From positions 1 to 42,846 of the forward strand of contig NZ_PQIG01000109.1 in NCBI RefSeq assembly GCF_012349115.1: a stretch of 42,846 nucleotides of DNA. The letters are read 5' to 3'. The position numbers and the translations under genes were made by a program. The stretch comes from Rhizobium ruizarguesonis (GTDB lineage Bacteria; Pseudomonadota; Alphaproteobacteria; Rhizobiales; Rhizobiaceae). Under the pieces are notes generated by a model. It made no database searches. It was not told the origin of the DNA and worked only from the letters and a program-made list of their open reading frames with translations. Positions 21,258 to 29,623 of this stretch are shown here, one piece after another; positions within the stretch are counted from its first letter, which is position 1; every line of letters starts with the position of its first letter.

Positions 21258-22598
21258 TCAAGCCAGCGGCGCGATGTTCTGATTGAGACGGAACATATTG
21301 TGCGGATCGAACCGTGTCTTCAGGCTCGCAAGCCGCTGGTACTTCTCCGGGCCATACGCATCTAAAGCTACGACCGTCCCGGCATCAGCCTGCTCGTTGA
21401 CGTAGTTCCCGGCCATCGAGAGCTTCGAAAGCGATTTGCCCGTGATCCGTCCCCAAGCAATGCATCGGTCGTCATCGGCAGCGACGTCCCAGACCGGCTC
21501 TGCAATCCAGTAGTAGCTTGCACCTCTTCCCGTATACGCAGTTGCCTCGTCCGGTACGTCGGAGACCGCTCCGCCAAGCTGCAACACGTTAATTTCGGAA
21601 TCTGGCGTTGGCGCATCGGCGATTGCCAGCATGATCGCGTCTATGACTTCATCGGTGATTTCCGACCAGAATCCTCCCTTGCAATAATATCGTCGTGACC
21701 ATGCGAAGTGCTCGTCGTTACGGCTCTGCAGGCTGAGATAGGGCAGCTTGTCGACGCTTCCTATGCCGCCATCGGCAAGCGCCCCGAACGGTGACAGAAC
21801 CGAGTGAGTGAGAGCAGCATCGCCTGACCAAACCGCTGTCACGCTGAGACCCGTGGCTGTCGCGGTGAAGTTGAGCGTAAAGTCGCGCGGTTGGCCATGC
21901 GCGCGGTCGCGCAGCGCCTGCAGGGCTTGCCTCATGTTGGCCGCAGGATAGCTCCATTGGCCGACTACGACGGAACCAAGCGGATGCATCCCGAACTTAA
22001 ATCGGGTGACTACGCCGAAGTTGCCACCGCCGCCGCGGATGCCCCAGAAGAGTTCAGGTTCAGACGTTGCGCTTGCCCAAACGACGTCGCCAGCCGCGGT
22101 CACGATCTCCGCGCCCAGCAGGCTGTCGATGGTAAGGCCGTATCTCCTGCTGGCCCATCCCATGCCGCCACCCAGGGTCAGACCTGCCACACCCGTATGC
22201 GAAATCACGCCTGCCGGTACCACGAAACCCTCGGGAACTGTCGCGCGATCGAGATCGCCAAGTAGTGCCCCGCCGCCGACCTCGATCGTGTGCGTATCTC
22301 GATCGATGGCAATGGCAGTTAGGTCCGATAGATCGAGAACAAGTCCCCCATCGCAGGTCGAGAATCCCGGAAGGCTGTGGCCGCCGCCGCGCACCGCAAG
22401 CAGGGCGTGAGATGCCGCCGCTGCATGCACGACCTTGCGGACATCATCTACACTTTGCGGGCGGACGATCGCAGCAGGCCGTCGATCGGCGACACCGTTC
22501 CATACTTTGCGATAGCGCTCATAATCCCGATGGTCCGCCGTGATGATAGGGCAGCGGTGTCCTACTAAAGAAAGTTCTCTCAGCAGTAAATTGGACAT
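21258..22598 (-). CDS. FAD-linked oxidoreductase with BBE domain
   Basis: 446 residues, berberine-bridge/6-hydroxy-D-nicotine oxidase-like. The N-terminal FAD-binding PCMH domain includes LLAVRGGGHSLPGFS (about residues 66-80), where the His after GGG is the usual covalent FAD site. The second part is GVAGLTLGGGMGWASRRYGL; the Cys that gives bicovalent flavin in some relatives is replaced (GVISHTGVAG), so flavin is probably attached through His only. The C-terminal BBE tail ends KTRFDPHNMFRLNQNIAPLA. Oxidises an unknown alcohol, amine or sugar. A stray tail of a related gene is at 11634. Confidence 0.93.
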   Translation of the reverse strand: MSNLLLRELSLVGHRCPIITADHRDYERYRKVWNGVADRRPAAIVRPQSVDDVRKVVHAAAASHALLAVRGGGHSLPGFSTCDGGLVLDLSDLTAIAIDRDTHTIEVGGGALLGDLDRATVPEGFVVPAGVISHTGVAGLTLGGGMGWASRRYGLTIDSLLGAEIVTAAGDVVWASATSEPELFWGIRGGGGNFGVVTRFKFGMHPLGSVVVGQWSYPAANMRQALQALRDRAHGQPRDFTLNFTATATGLSVTAVWSGDAALTHSVLSPFGALADGGIGSVDKLPYLSLQSRNDEHFAWSRRYYCKGGFWSEITDEVIDAIMLAIADAPTPDSEINVLQLGGAVSDVPDEATAYTGRGASYYWIAEPVWDVAADDDRCIAWGRITGKSLSKLSMAGNYVNEQADAGTVVALDAYGPEKYQRLASLKTRFDPHNMFRLNQNIAPLA

Positions 22599-22713
22599 GT
22601 CGTGTCCCCCGACGCTCGCACAACTTCTAGCACTCCGTGATTGGATCCGGAATACCCTTCGATCGAGTAACCGTCAGCTGGCAGTTGCTACCGAACAGCG
22701 CAGATACGCTCCT

Positions 22714-22787
22714 CGCGCTTTAGGTCTTTGTTTTCCGCATGTCGTTATCCCAAAACCGCTGCACACTTTTGCGCGACATGCTCTAAC
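22714..22787. repeat. RIME-type intergenic element (second variant)
   Basis: The palindrome GCATGTCG...CGACATGC (22737-22781), preceded by GCGCTTTAGGTCTTTG and followed by TCTAA, matches a common rhizobial intergenic repeat. It sits directly before the stop of the GT25 gene on the other strand and may act as its transcription end. Confidence 0.82.
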
Positions 22788-22790
22788 CCC

Positions 22791-23615
22791 TCATTCCGGA
22801 GGAGCGGTCCTGAGACCGCTCAGCCGCCATGCCGCGAGCCGGCTGAAGCGGGCGGCAAAGCGGCGCAGCTCGGCGGCGGCGCGATACGGCAGCACGCTCC
22901 ACGGCCGGCGGCGGCCCAGCCGATAGGTCGAAAGCCCGGCCTGGATCTGCGAGCAGGGATCGGCCCTTTGGCTGACCGGCAGCGGATCGACGAAGCAGGC
23001 GCTCAGCCCATCATCGAACTCCAGATCGAAGGCGAGATCATAGGGCAGGCGCATGGGGACAAGCACACCGGCAATCCAGCCTGCTGCCTTGCGGTTGATC
23101 AGATAGGCGCCGGACCCCTTCTCGCGGGTGAGCGCGATGGCGAGCGAGCGCGATGCGGTCAGCGGCTCCACCTTGTGCTTTCGCCCGGAATTGACAGTGG
23201 ACAGACGCAGGATGTCCCAGCGCGCCTGGTGCTCGAGGGCGGCCTCGAGCAGCTCGGCCAGATCGTCATCGAAATCGAGATCGTCTTCCAGAATGAGCGC
23301 GAACTCGGCATGGCTGCCGAGGAACCGCTTGGCGCATTCGACGTGGCTGAGATAACAGCCGATCTCGAAAGGGTTCGGCCGGCGGCCGTGCTGGCGGAGA
23401 TAGGATGCTTCGTCAAAGCCCGGATGCGGCAGGCTCAGCCCTGCGCCATCGACCGCCGCCACGCGCTCGAAGGCAAGGCCGGAGCTTGCCAGCAGGCGTT
23501 CCATTCGGAACCTGCGCAAGGGCGCACGGTCGAGATTGATCAGGTAGGTGTTCACCCGCAGGCTGACCGGGTGAAGGGCCGGCATAAGGGCGGCAGGTGC
23601 GGCGCGCATGTTCAT
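22791..23615 (-). CDS. Glycosyltransferase family 25 (LPS type)
   Basis: 274 residues from the ATG at 23615; an alternative TTG at 23666 would add 17 residues. The GT25 pattern is clear: VNTYLINLDRAPLRRFRMER near the N-terminus, GCYLSHVECAKRFL, then the metal-binding acidic motif FALILEDDLDFDDD, and later KGSGAYLINRKAAG with LPYDLAFDLEF. Such enzymes add galactose or similar sugars to lipopolysaccharide or surface glycans on the cytoplasmic face. The C-terminal 40 residues are Arg/Ala-rich and may associate with the membrane. It stands alone, without other polysaccharide genes. Confidence 0.9.
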   Translation of the reverse strand: MNMRAAPAALMPALHPVSLRVNTYLINLDRAPLRRFRMERLLASSGLAFERVAAVDGAGLSLPHPGFDEASYLRQHGRRPNPFEIGCYLSHVECAKRFLGSHAEFALILEDDLDFDDDLAELLEAALEHQARWDILRLSTVNSGRKHKVEPLTASRSLAIALTREKGSGAYLINRKAAGWIAGVLVPMRLPYDLAFDLEFDDGLSACFVDPLPVSQRADPCSQIQAGLSTYRLGRRRPWSVLPYRAAAELRRFAARFSRLAAWRLSGLRTAPPE

Positions 23616-24193
23616 GAAAGAGCTGACCTTCGACTTGGCAATGATGGCGCCAAGCCTGCGCTCCAATCTTCACGGGAACCTCGCTGGAACTATACATTTT
23701 CGTAAAGTGCGAGGGTCGAACGGCCGGGGCGGCATTCTTACGGATTGGTATGATCCCGGCAAAGTGCGCGTGAGAATGCCGCGCTACCAGCTCTCCTGCG
23801 GCATGCAGTGGACGCCTCCCTTCCCGCGATCGAAACGACAACCACCGCGCCTTCGATGACGACAGCGACCCACTGCGTGCCGTGCCGGATGACTCCTGGC
23901 TTGAGCAAGCCGCTCAGCGCCCACCACCCGCCCGGAGATCGCCGCCTGCGCTGGACCTTCTTCCCCCACTCGGCGGCGCGCGGCTCTCGCCGGCGAGACA
24001 AACCGCGGGAAAGGCCAGTGTCAGGCGACGAAGGCGTCGCTCCCGCCTCATTCGGCGGCATAACGATTCCCTCCTCGCCCGGCCGTCCGATTTGCAGGCC
24101 TCTCATGGCGGACGGCCTGCTGCAGACATGACAAAGCGCGCGTTTTGCGCTATTGCTCAACGCCGGAAATGATTGTCAGCCAGGGGGAGCGCC
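23616..24193. other. Long intergenic region before the nitrile hydratase genes
   Basis: About 580 bp without a gene I can support. Opposing Arg-rich frames exist on both strands; one minus-strand frame contains the hydrophobic run WVAVVIEGAVVVVSIAG but has no start or ribosome site. A small hairpin (AGCGCG...CGCGCT type) near 24134-24152 precedes the nthA ribosome site. The nitrile hydratase promoter must be here. Confidence 0.4.
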
Positions 24194-24835
24194 ATGACCT
24201 CGTATGACTCTGACAAGGCCGCCAAACTTCACCGCGAATTGCATAGCCACCTGCCGCCGGAACCCGCGTTGCGTCTGAAAGCCCTGGAGACGGTCCTGAC
24301 CGAAAAGGGCTTTCTCGGTGCCGATGCTGTCGACGCTTGGCTCGACAACTATGCAGAGAATGTCGGGCCGATGAACGGCGCCAAGGTGATTGCCCATGCC
24401 TGGACGGATCAGGCCTTTGCCGATCGGCTGGCAGAGAATGCGATCTCTGCCTTTGCAGAAGTGGTGCCAAGCGTCGAGCCGGATTACAATCTGCGCGCAG
24501 TCTTCAACACGCCGGATGTTCACAACCTGATCGTCTGCACCCTGTGTTCCTGCTATCCGCTCAGCATCCTCGGCATGTCGCCTTCCTGGTATAAATCGAC
24601 CGAGTACAGGGCGCGTGCCGCCCGCAATCCTCGGGGCGTCCTTCAGGAGTTCGGCATCGTGTTGCCGGAATCGGTCGAGATCAGGGTGTGGGATTCAACA
24701 TCCGACCGCCGTTACATGGTCATTCCGCAGCGGCCCGAGGCGACCGAAGGCTGGTCGGAAGAGCAGCTTGCGACGCTCGTGACCCGCAATTCGATGATCG
24801 GCACGGCCAGGGATCTCACGCCGGGGGCCGGGTGA
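24194..24835 (+). CDS. nthA: Nitrile hydratase alpha subunit, cobalt type
   Basis: 213 residues. Nitrile hydratase converts nitriles to amides. The metal-binding claw is CTLCSC at residues 115-120 (Cys115, Cys118, Ser119, Cys120); the Thr after the first Cys marks the cobalt type (iron enzymes have Ser there). Cys118 and Cys120 are the positions oxidised to sulfinic and sulfenic acids in the family. RNPRGVLQEFGIVLPESVEI and the preceding SWYKSTEYRARAA are also typical. The start follows GGGGGAG. The stop overlaps the beta-subunit start as TGATG. Confidence 0.95.
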   Translation: MTSYDSDKAAKLHRELHSHLPPEPALRLKALETVLTEKGFLGADAVDAWLDNYAENVGPMNGAKVIAHAWTDQAFADRLAENAISAFAEVVPSVEPDYNLRAVFNTPDVHNLIVCTLCSCYPLSILGMSPSWYKSTEYRARAARNPRGVLQEFGIVLPESVEIRVWDSTSDRRYMVIPQRPEATEGWSEEQLATLVTRNSMIGTARDLTPGAG

Positions 24836-25473
24836 TGGATACCATTCACGATCTCGGCGGCAGGCAGGGATTTGGGCCGATCTTGCACCAGTTCGACGAT
24901 GACGACGTCATGTTTCCTGAAGAATGGAAAGCGCGCCTCTGGGCGATTGCGATGATGTCGATGTCGAAACTCAGCCAGGAAGAAACCGGATGGACGCTCG
25001 ACTGGTATCGTCACGTTCTGGAACGGTTGCCGCCGGACCTCTATCTCCGCTTCGACTATTTCGAAAAGTGGACACTGGCGATGATGGTCACGGCGATCGA
25101 TGAAGGCATTGCCGATGTCCAGGAATTCGTGGACGGGCATGCAGGGTCTGCCCAGATGCAGCTGCAACATATGCCGCCGCAGACAGAGAGCGCAGCGACC
25201 TTTGACTCCTTCAAACCCGGCGACAGGGTCGTCGCCAAGCGAGATAGCGGTTCGATGCACACCCGTTTGCCATCCTACGTGCGAGGGCGCCGCGGCATCG
25301 TCGAAAGCGTGACAGGGCCGCAGCCTCTGCCGGACCGTTCCGCGACCGGCAGAATTTCCATCGAGCAGACCTACGCGGTTCGCTTCGATATGAAGGAGCT
25401 CTGGCCCGAAGCGGCTCTGAGCCGCGACGTGCTCCTGATCGACATGTGGGAGAGCTACCTTGACCCGGTCTGA
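24835..25473 (+). CDS. nthB: Nitrile hydratase beta subunit
   Basis: 212 residues, partner of the alpha subunit. The family start MDTIHDLGGRQGFGPI is intact, followed by FPEEWKARLWAIAMM and the C-terminal SH3-like domain with FKPGDRVVAKR (about residues 127-137), LPSYVRGRRGIVESV and YAVRFDMKELWPE, ending WESYLDPV. The ATG overlaps the alpha stop by one base, so translation is coupled. Cobalt insertion normally uses a small activator; the adjacent third gene is the obvious candidate. Confidence 0.95.
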   Translation: MDTIHDLGGRQGFGPILHQFDDDDVMFPEEWKARLWAIAMMSMSKLSQEETGWTLDWYRHVLERLPPDLYLRFDYFEKWTLAMMVTAIDEGIADVQEFVDGHAGSAQMQLQHMPPQTESAATFDSFKPGDRVVAKRDSGSMHTRLPSYVRGRRGIVESVTGPQPLPDRSATGRISIEQTYAVRFDMKELWPEAALSRDVLLIDMWESYLDPV

Positions 25474-25810
25474 GATTTCCCGTGGTTCGCTTCGATCTCG
25501 CGACCGAAATCCCGCCTTCCAGGAGCAATGGCATGCGCAAGTCGTTGCGATTGTCGAACTGCTGCTCGCTTCGGGAAAACTGGACGCGGAGGACTGGTCG
25601 CAAACCCTCGGCGCGGAACTCGAAAAGCGCGCCCGCGCTGGTGAGGCCGACGACGATGCGACCCATTACGGGGCGTTCAAGGCCACCCTCGAACGTGTTC
25701 TCGATCGCACTGGAATAGCGCCGCATTCGGAAGTGGATCGGCGCGAGAGCGAATGGCGCCGAGCCTATCTCACCACGCCGCATGGCAAGCCGGTGGCGCT
25801 CTCGGGCTAA
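25460..25810 (+). CDS. Nitrile hydratase accessory protein
   Basis: 116 residues. The pattern NPAFQEQWHAQVVAIVELLL, then DAEDWSQTLGAELEKR and HYGAFKATLERVL, is that of the nitrile hydratase accessory family, which resembles the beta-subunit N-terminus and helps metal loading of the alpha subunit. The start is a TTG at 25460 inside the 3' end of nthB (14-nt overlap) with GGGAGAG upstream, so translation is coupled. No CobW-type P47K activator gene follows. Confidence in the start codon is moderate. Confidence 0.88.
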   Translation: MTRSEISRGSLRSRDRNPAFQEQWHAQVVAIVELLLASGKLDAEDWSQTLGAELEKRARAGEADDDATHYGAFKATLERVLDRTGIAPHSEVDRRESEWRRAYLTTPHGKPVALSG

Positions 25811-25937
25811 CGAGCCGAGGTTGGGGCCTGAGTTCAAACTTTGCCGACGAAGCGATCTCTGCCTGTTTGCAGGCCGATCGAGCAAGCTCCTGACACACAC
25901 ACGCAGATCTTCGAACAGTCTTCGGAAAGGGAAAATC

Positions 25938-26633
25938 TTGGCCGAGAATGATTATGATGCGTTCGCGGCGGCTTATGATGCCGATAACGAGGTCAATGCC
26001 TGGAATGCCTATTACGAGCGGCCGGCTATTCTTGCCCTGGTTGGCGACGTCGCCGGGCTTTCCGTGCTCGATGCGGGATGCGGCGGCGGGGCGCATGCGG
26101 CAGCGCTGATCGAGCGCGGGGCTGTCGTGACCGGGATCGACGCCAGTGCCGGCATGCTTGAAATAGCCCAACGTCGCCTGGAAGGGCGCGCGCGGCTGCT
26201 AACGGCGGATCTCAACGAAGCATTGCCGTTTACGGACAAGGCTTTCGATCTGATCCTCGCCTCGCTTGTCATGCATTATCTGCCCGACTGGTCGAGGCCC
26301 CTTTTGGAATTCAACCGGCTGCTGCCTGAAGGCGGTCGCCTGGTTCTTTCCACCCACCATCCGTTCATGGATCACGCCTCGACCGGCCGCGACAATTATT
26401 TCGAGACCTACAGCTTCGATGAGACCTGGCAGCGCGGTGGAAAGGATATCGCCATGCGCTTCTGGCATCGGCCGCTCCACGCCATGTTCGACGCGCTGAA
26501 GTCGGCCGGATTTCAGATCGACATCGTCAGCGAGCCCCAGCCCGATCCGCAAGCCCGCACGCTTTTTCCGCAGGCCTATCAGAGCCTGACGACCAAGCCG
26601 CGGTTCCTGTTTTTCTCGGCGGTGAAAGCATGA
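25938..26633 (+). CDS. Class I SAM-dependent methyltransferase
   Basis: 231 residues from a TTG at 25938 that follows AAGGGAAA. Motif I is LSVLDAGCGGGAHAAALIER (about residues 37-56), followed by VTGIDASAGMLEIAQ, the beta4 strand FDLILASLVMHYL, and LPEGGRLVLSTHHPFMD. UbiE/Methyltransf_11 type with an unknown small-molecule substrate. It lies 127 bp downstream of the nitrile hydratase genes on the same strand but shows no evident functional link to them. Confidence 0.9.
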   Translation: MAENDYDAFAAAYDADNEVNAWNAYYERPAILALVGDVAGLSVLDAGCGGGAHAAALIERGAVVTGIDASAGMLEIAQRRLEGRARLLTADLNEALPFTDKAFDLILASLVMHYLPDWSRPLLEFNRLLPEGGRLVLSTHHPFMDHASTGRDNYFETYSFDETWQRGGKDIAMRFWHRPLHAMFDALKSAGFQIDIVSEPQPDPQARTLFPQAYQSLTTKPRFLFFSAVKA

Positions 26634-26649
26634 CGACGGGTGCTGGCGT

Positions 26650-26667
26650 TAGGGTCTCTTGACCCTA
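26650..26667 (+). terminator. Hairpin after the methyltransferase
   Basis: TAGGGTC (26650-26656) pairs perfectly with GACCCTA (26661-26667) around TCTT, 16 bp after the stop codon. Probable transcript end; no T tail. Confidence 0.55.
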
Positions 26668-26763
26668 TCCGGCGTGGTGTTCCGATCTTTGCGCCTCTTA
26701 TCGGTCGTTAAGACACCCGGTTTCTCGTTCTGAGAGCTGCCGGTCGACTACGAAAGCGATAAT

Positions 26764-26788
26764 GCCGCCTGTGAGCCGTTCAGGCGGC
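26764..26788 (-). terminator. Hairpin at the end of the kinase gene
   Basis: GCCGCCTG (26764-26771) and CAGGCGGC (26781-26788) form an 8-bp stem with a 9-nt loop. It touches the stop codon of the leftward kinase gene, so it likely ends that transcript, with no strong T run. Confidence 0.6.
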
Positions 26789-27354
26789 TAGCGTTCCCGC
26801 AATAATCGAGTGCTTTCCATCTCATTCTCAATACTTTCAGGGCCTCCGGCGAGTTGAGCGAGGATATCGTCGACGACACTTGGGACGGTAGCCGTCGTGT
26901 CGATATTGATGCCGATGGGAAGATATTCCCGGGTATGATGGTAGTGGAGCACCAGCGCCCGCTCGGCCGGCTCGAAGCCCGGCTCATTCGGCCGCCCATC
27001 GAATCGTCGGTTCAAGGTCTCGACGTCTATGTCGAGCACGAAAACCTTGTCGAACAGGTCCAGGAATTTGTGGAAATTGCGCGAGCCGCCACAGAAGAAC
27101 GTGGCAGGATGGGTGGTGTCGGCAGCAATAGCGCGGACCTTGTCGACACGCCAGATCCAGTGGGCGTATCCCCAAACGATGCGGTCCGCGCCTTCGGGTG
27201 GTCCTGCGAGTGCCTGGCCCGTCTCGGGGTCGCCGACATAGGCCAAGACCCGGTCACCATGGACGACATGGTAGCCCCGCCGCTCCAGTTCGGTAGCGAC
27301 AGACGTTTTCCCAGTGCCGGAACCGCCTTCGATCAGATAGTTCTTGATTCCCAT
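26788..27354 (-). CDS. P-loop NTPase/predicted nucleotide kinase
   Basis: 188 residues. Walker A is GGSGTGKTS (about residues 10-18), preceded by MGIKNYLIE, and a lid-like region with FDGRPNEPGF and RALVLHYHH follows. The Asp in VFVLDIDVETL (about residue 107) may be the Walker B residue. It resembles AAA/adenylate-kinase-like predicted kinases (COG0645/COG4639) that phosphorylate nucleotides or small molecules. Substrate unknown. The start at 27354 has no strong ribosome site. A second, unrelated P-loop kinase is at 34117. Confidence 0.85.
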   Translation of the reverse strand: MGIKNYLIEGGSGTGKTSVATELERRGYHVVHGDRVLAYVGDPETGQALAGPPEGADRIVWGYAHWIWRVDKVRAIAADTTHPATFFCGGSRNFHKFLDLFDKVFVLDIDVETLNRRFDGRPNEPGFEPAERALVLHYHHTREYLPIGINIDTTATVPSVVDDILAQLAGGPESIENEMESTRLLRER

Positions 27355-27715
27355 AGGCGCCGCTTATCATGGCCTTCGATCTGGTGAGAAGACACTCTAC
27401 CTGGGAACGCTTCGCCAACGAAATGACGGCCCCTCAGATTGGTAGCGATGGCAAATACACCACACTTGGTCTGCCAATCACGCCCAACTCTTCCCGGAAG
27501 GTGTCCGGCTGCGCAGAGGCCAACGCTTCTTGAAGCCGCATACCGGTGGAGCAAGGGACCTGTTCACCGACGCATGGCGCGACGTGGGGGACATCGCCTT
27601 GAACGTTGATTTAGGCCGAGCCACCGACGCCAGGTCTTCACTGACAGGTTCATAAAGCTGCTGTGGGCAAGTCATTTCTTATCCACGGCAAGCGTCGCCG
27701 GCGACCTGCCGGGCG
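27355..27715. other. Intergenic stretch without a recognisable gene
   Basis: About 360 bp between two leftward genes. Short Arg/Ser-rich frames occur on both strands and nothing is recognisable. No clear palindrome or terminator was seen here. Confidence 0.4.
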
Positions 27716-28612
27716 TCAGTCGCGCGAGATGGACAGCCCCGTGAGAAGCGGAGCGTAGGCGGCGAGCCTGCGGGATACGAACTCCGCGAAGAGCCGCACG
27801 CGCTTCGTCTTGCGTGTCTCCCCCTGTGTGAGAAGCCAGAGCGTTCCGTACATGTGCAGGTCGGTGCCCGGCACCCTCACCAGAAGGGGATCGGCATCTC
27901 CGACGAAGCAGGGCAGTGTCGTGATCCCGAGCCCTTGCCGTACAGCAACGATCTGCGCCTCGCCGTCCGTGGTCCTGAATGGAACCCCCGTGGTGCGAAC
28001 CTCACCCTCGCCGGCCCAATCCGGAATTCCATGCATGCTGATGACGATCCACCGGATGGGATCCGGCGCGCCCGCACGCCACGCGGCTAGCCGATCGCAG
28101 GACATATAGACGCCGCCGAACAGCTCCGGTCCCTTCAGTCCGTGAAGATTGAGCGGCAGGGTTTTGCGGTCGTAGACGACGCGGATCGCCACGTCAGCCT
28201 CGCGGTTGGTCAGATTTGCCAGCTCGCCGGACGACACGATTTCCATCTCGATTTCAGGATGCAGACGCGCGAAATCGGCGAAGTCAGGCATGAGCAGGTG
28301 TGTCGCGAGGGGCGGAGCCAACGTCACCCGCAAAAGCCCGCGCACGCTCTGGTCGCGGCCGAAGACGCGCGTCTCCAGCTGGTGCGACGACGCTTCCATC
28401 TGCTCCGCGAGCTGGAGGACCTCCTCGCCCGCAGCCGTCAGGCGGTAGCCCGAAGGCAGCTTTTCGAACATCTGCGCCCCGAGGCGATCCTCGAGCTGGG
28501 CGATGCGTCGCAGCACCGTCGCGTGGTTCACCCCGAGGCGCTTGGCGGCAGCCCGCAATGAGCCTCCGCGCGCGGCGGCAAGAAAGTAGCGAACGTCGTC
28601 CCAGTCGATCAT
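27716..28612 (-). CDS. LysR-family transcriptional regulator
   Basis: 298 residues. The N-terminal winged HTH (WDDVRYFLAAARGGSLRAAA, then KRLGVNHATVLRRIAQLEDR) belongs to the AmpR/GcvA-like group that starts MIDWDDVRYFLAAAR. The effector-binding domain includes LRVTLAPPLATHLLMPDFAD and VRQGLGITTLPCFVGD. Divergent from a five-gene oxidoreductase run (28839-32196), which it likely controls in response to a metabolite. The inducer is unknown. Start at 28612. Confidence 0.92.
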   Translation of the reverse strand: MIDWDDVRYFLAAARGGSLRAAAKRLGVNHATVLRRIAQLEDRLGAQMFEKLPSGYRLTAAGEEVLQLAEQMEASSHQLETRVFGRDQSVRGLLRVTLAPPLATHLLMPDFADFARLHPEIEMEIVSSGELANLTNREADVAIRVVYDRKTLPLNLHGLKGPELFGGVYMSCDRLAAWRAGAPDPIRWIVISMHGIPDWAGEGEVRTTGVPFRTTDGEAQIVAVRQGLGITTLPCFVGDADPLLVRVPGTDLHMYGTLWLLTQGETRKTKRVRLFAEFVSRRLAAYAPLLTGLSISRD

Positions 28613-28730
28613 GGTGCAATCCTGCGCCGCGCGGCGCGGCTTCCGAAGCCCGTTCTAGCACACTGAGCCGGACTGTGCGCGAGCGTTGCGGCGCTTAATC
28701 ATCTGGATGGATCGTTTTTGCACCAGCGAT

Positions 28731-28746
28731 GTGCGTGATTGCGCAC
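28731..28746. promoter_or_regulatory. GTGCG-N6-CGCAC palindrome in the LysR/SDR intergenic region
   Basis: GTGCG (28731-28735) and CGCAC (28742-28746) form a perfect inverted repeat, 93 bp before the first SDR start and 119 bp from the LysR start. It is the best candidate for the LysR binding site between the divergent genes. A second GTGCG occurs near 28676. Inferred only. Confidence 0.45.
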
Positions 28747-28838
28747 TCCCTGCCCGACTTCGGCGAACCCACATCGGGGCTCTCGGGGACTTCCCCGTAC
28801 AGCCGAAAACGCGTGAGGGCGAATGAAGGATGCATGAC

Positions 28839-29573
28839 ATGACCAGACTGAATGGAAAGACCGCCGTGATCACCGGCGGCGCTACCGGCATCGGCCGCGC
28901 CGCTGCAAAGCGCTTCATCGACGAGGGCGCCTTCGTCTTCATCTTCGGCCGCCGGCAAGAAGCGCTTGACGCCGCTGTGGCCGAGCTCGGGCCCAACGCG
29001 CGGGCGGTGAAGGGCTCGGTCTCGGATGAGGCCGACCTTGATCGCCTCTACGCCGCGGTGAAGGCAGAGCGCGGAAGCCTCGACATCGTCTTCGCCAATG
29101 CCGGGGCCGGAAGCCCGCTTCATCTCGGCCAGATCACCGCCAAGCACATCGACGACACTTTCGACACCAACGTGAAGGGCACGATCTTCACGGTCCAGAA
29201 GGCGCTGCCACTGATGGGCCCGGGCGGTTCGATCATCCTGACCGGATCGAGCGCCGGGACCACCGGCGCCCCGGGATTCACTGCCTACAGCGCGAGCAAG
29301 GCAGCCGTGCGCAACCTCGCGCGGACCTGGGCGGAGGACCTGAAGGGCACCGGCATCCGGGTCAACGTGCTGTCGCCCGGGGCGACGGCGACCGAACTCG
29401 CGAAGGAGGCGCTGGGTGAGGAAGGCCAGAAGGCCTACGGCGCGATGACTCCACTCCAGCGTATGGCCGATCCCGCGGAGATCGCGGCCGCGGCCGCCTT
29501 CCTCGCGTCGGACGACAGCAGCTTCATGACCGCCAGCGAAGTCGCCGTCGACGGCGGCCTGGCTCAACTCTGA
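28839..29573 (+). CDS. Short-chain dehydrogenase/reductase 1
   Basis: 244 residues, classical SDR. The cofactor motif is TGGATGIG (residues 12-19), NAGAG begins near residue 87, the active-site Ser is in SSAGTTGAPG, and the catalytic YxxxK is YSASK near residue 150. The Arg after the first glycine and the FGRR turn after beta2 suggest NADP(H). Start at 28839 after GAAGGA. First gene of the run. It is 50-60% identical by eye to the next gene, so a tandem duplication is likely. The substrate is unknown. Confidence 0.93.
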   Translation: MTRLNGKTAVITGGATGIGRAAAKRFIDEGAFVFIFGRRQEALDAAVAELGPNARAVKGSVSDEADLDRLYAAVKAERGSLDIVFANAGAGSPLHLGQITAKHIDDTFDTNVKGTIFTVQKALPLMGPGGSIILTGSSAGTTGAPGFTAYSASKAAVRNLARTWAEDLKGTGIRVNVLSPGATATELAKEALGEEGQKAYGAMTPLQRMADPAEIAAAAAFLASDDSSFMTASEVAVDGGLAQL

Positions 29574-29623
29574 CCCCGGCGCGGTTCCGTGCCTAACTCA
29601 CACACAACGAAGGACAAAAGATT

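Noticed and set aside
22728..23705. Plus-strand 325-codon frame opposite the GT25 gene
   Set aside because: The minus strand encodes a recognisable GT25 enzyme; the frame also runs through a RIME-like repeat.
23738..24160. Minus-strand frame with a hydrophobic run (WVAVVIEGAVVVVSIAG)
   Set aside because: No start with a ribosome site; competing frame on the other strand; no family recognised. Left in the intergenic note.
28695..29567. Minus-strand 290-codon frame opposite the first SDR
   Set aside because: Antisense of a classical SDR with cofactor and YxxxK motifs.
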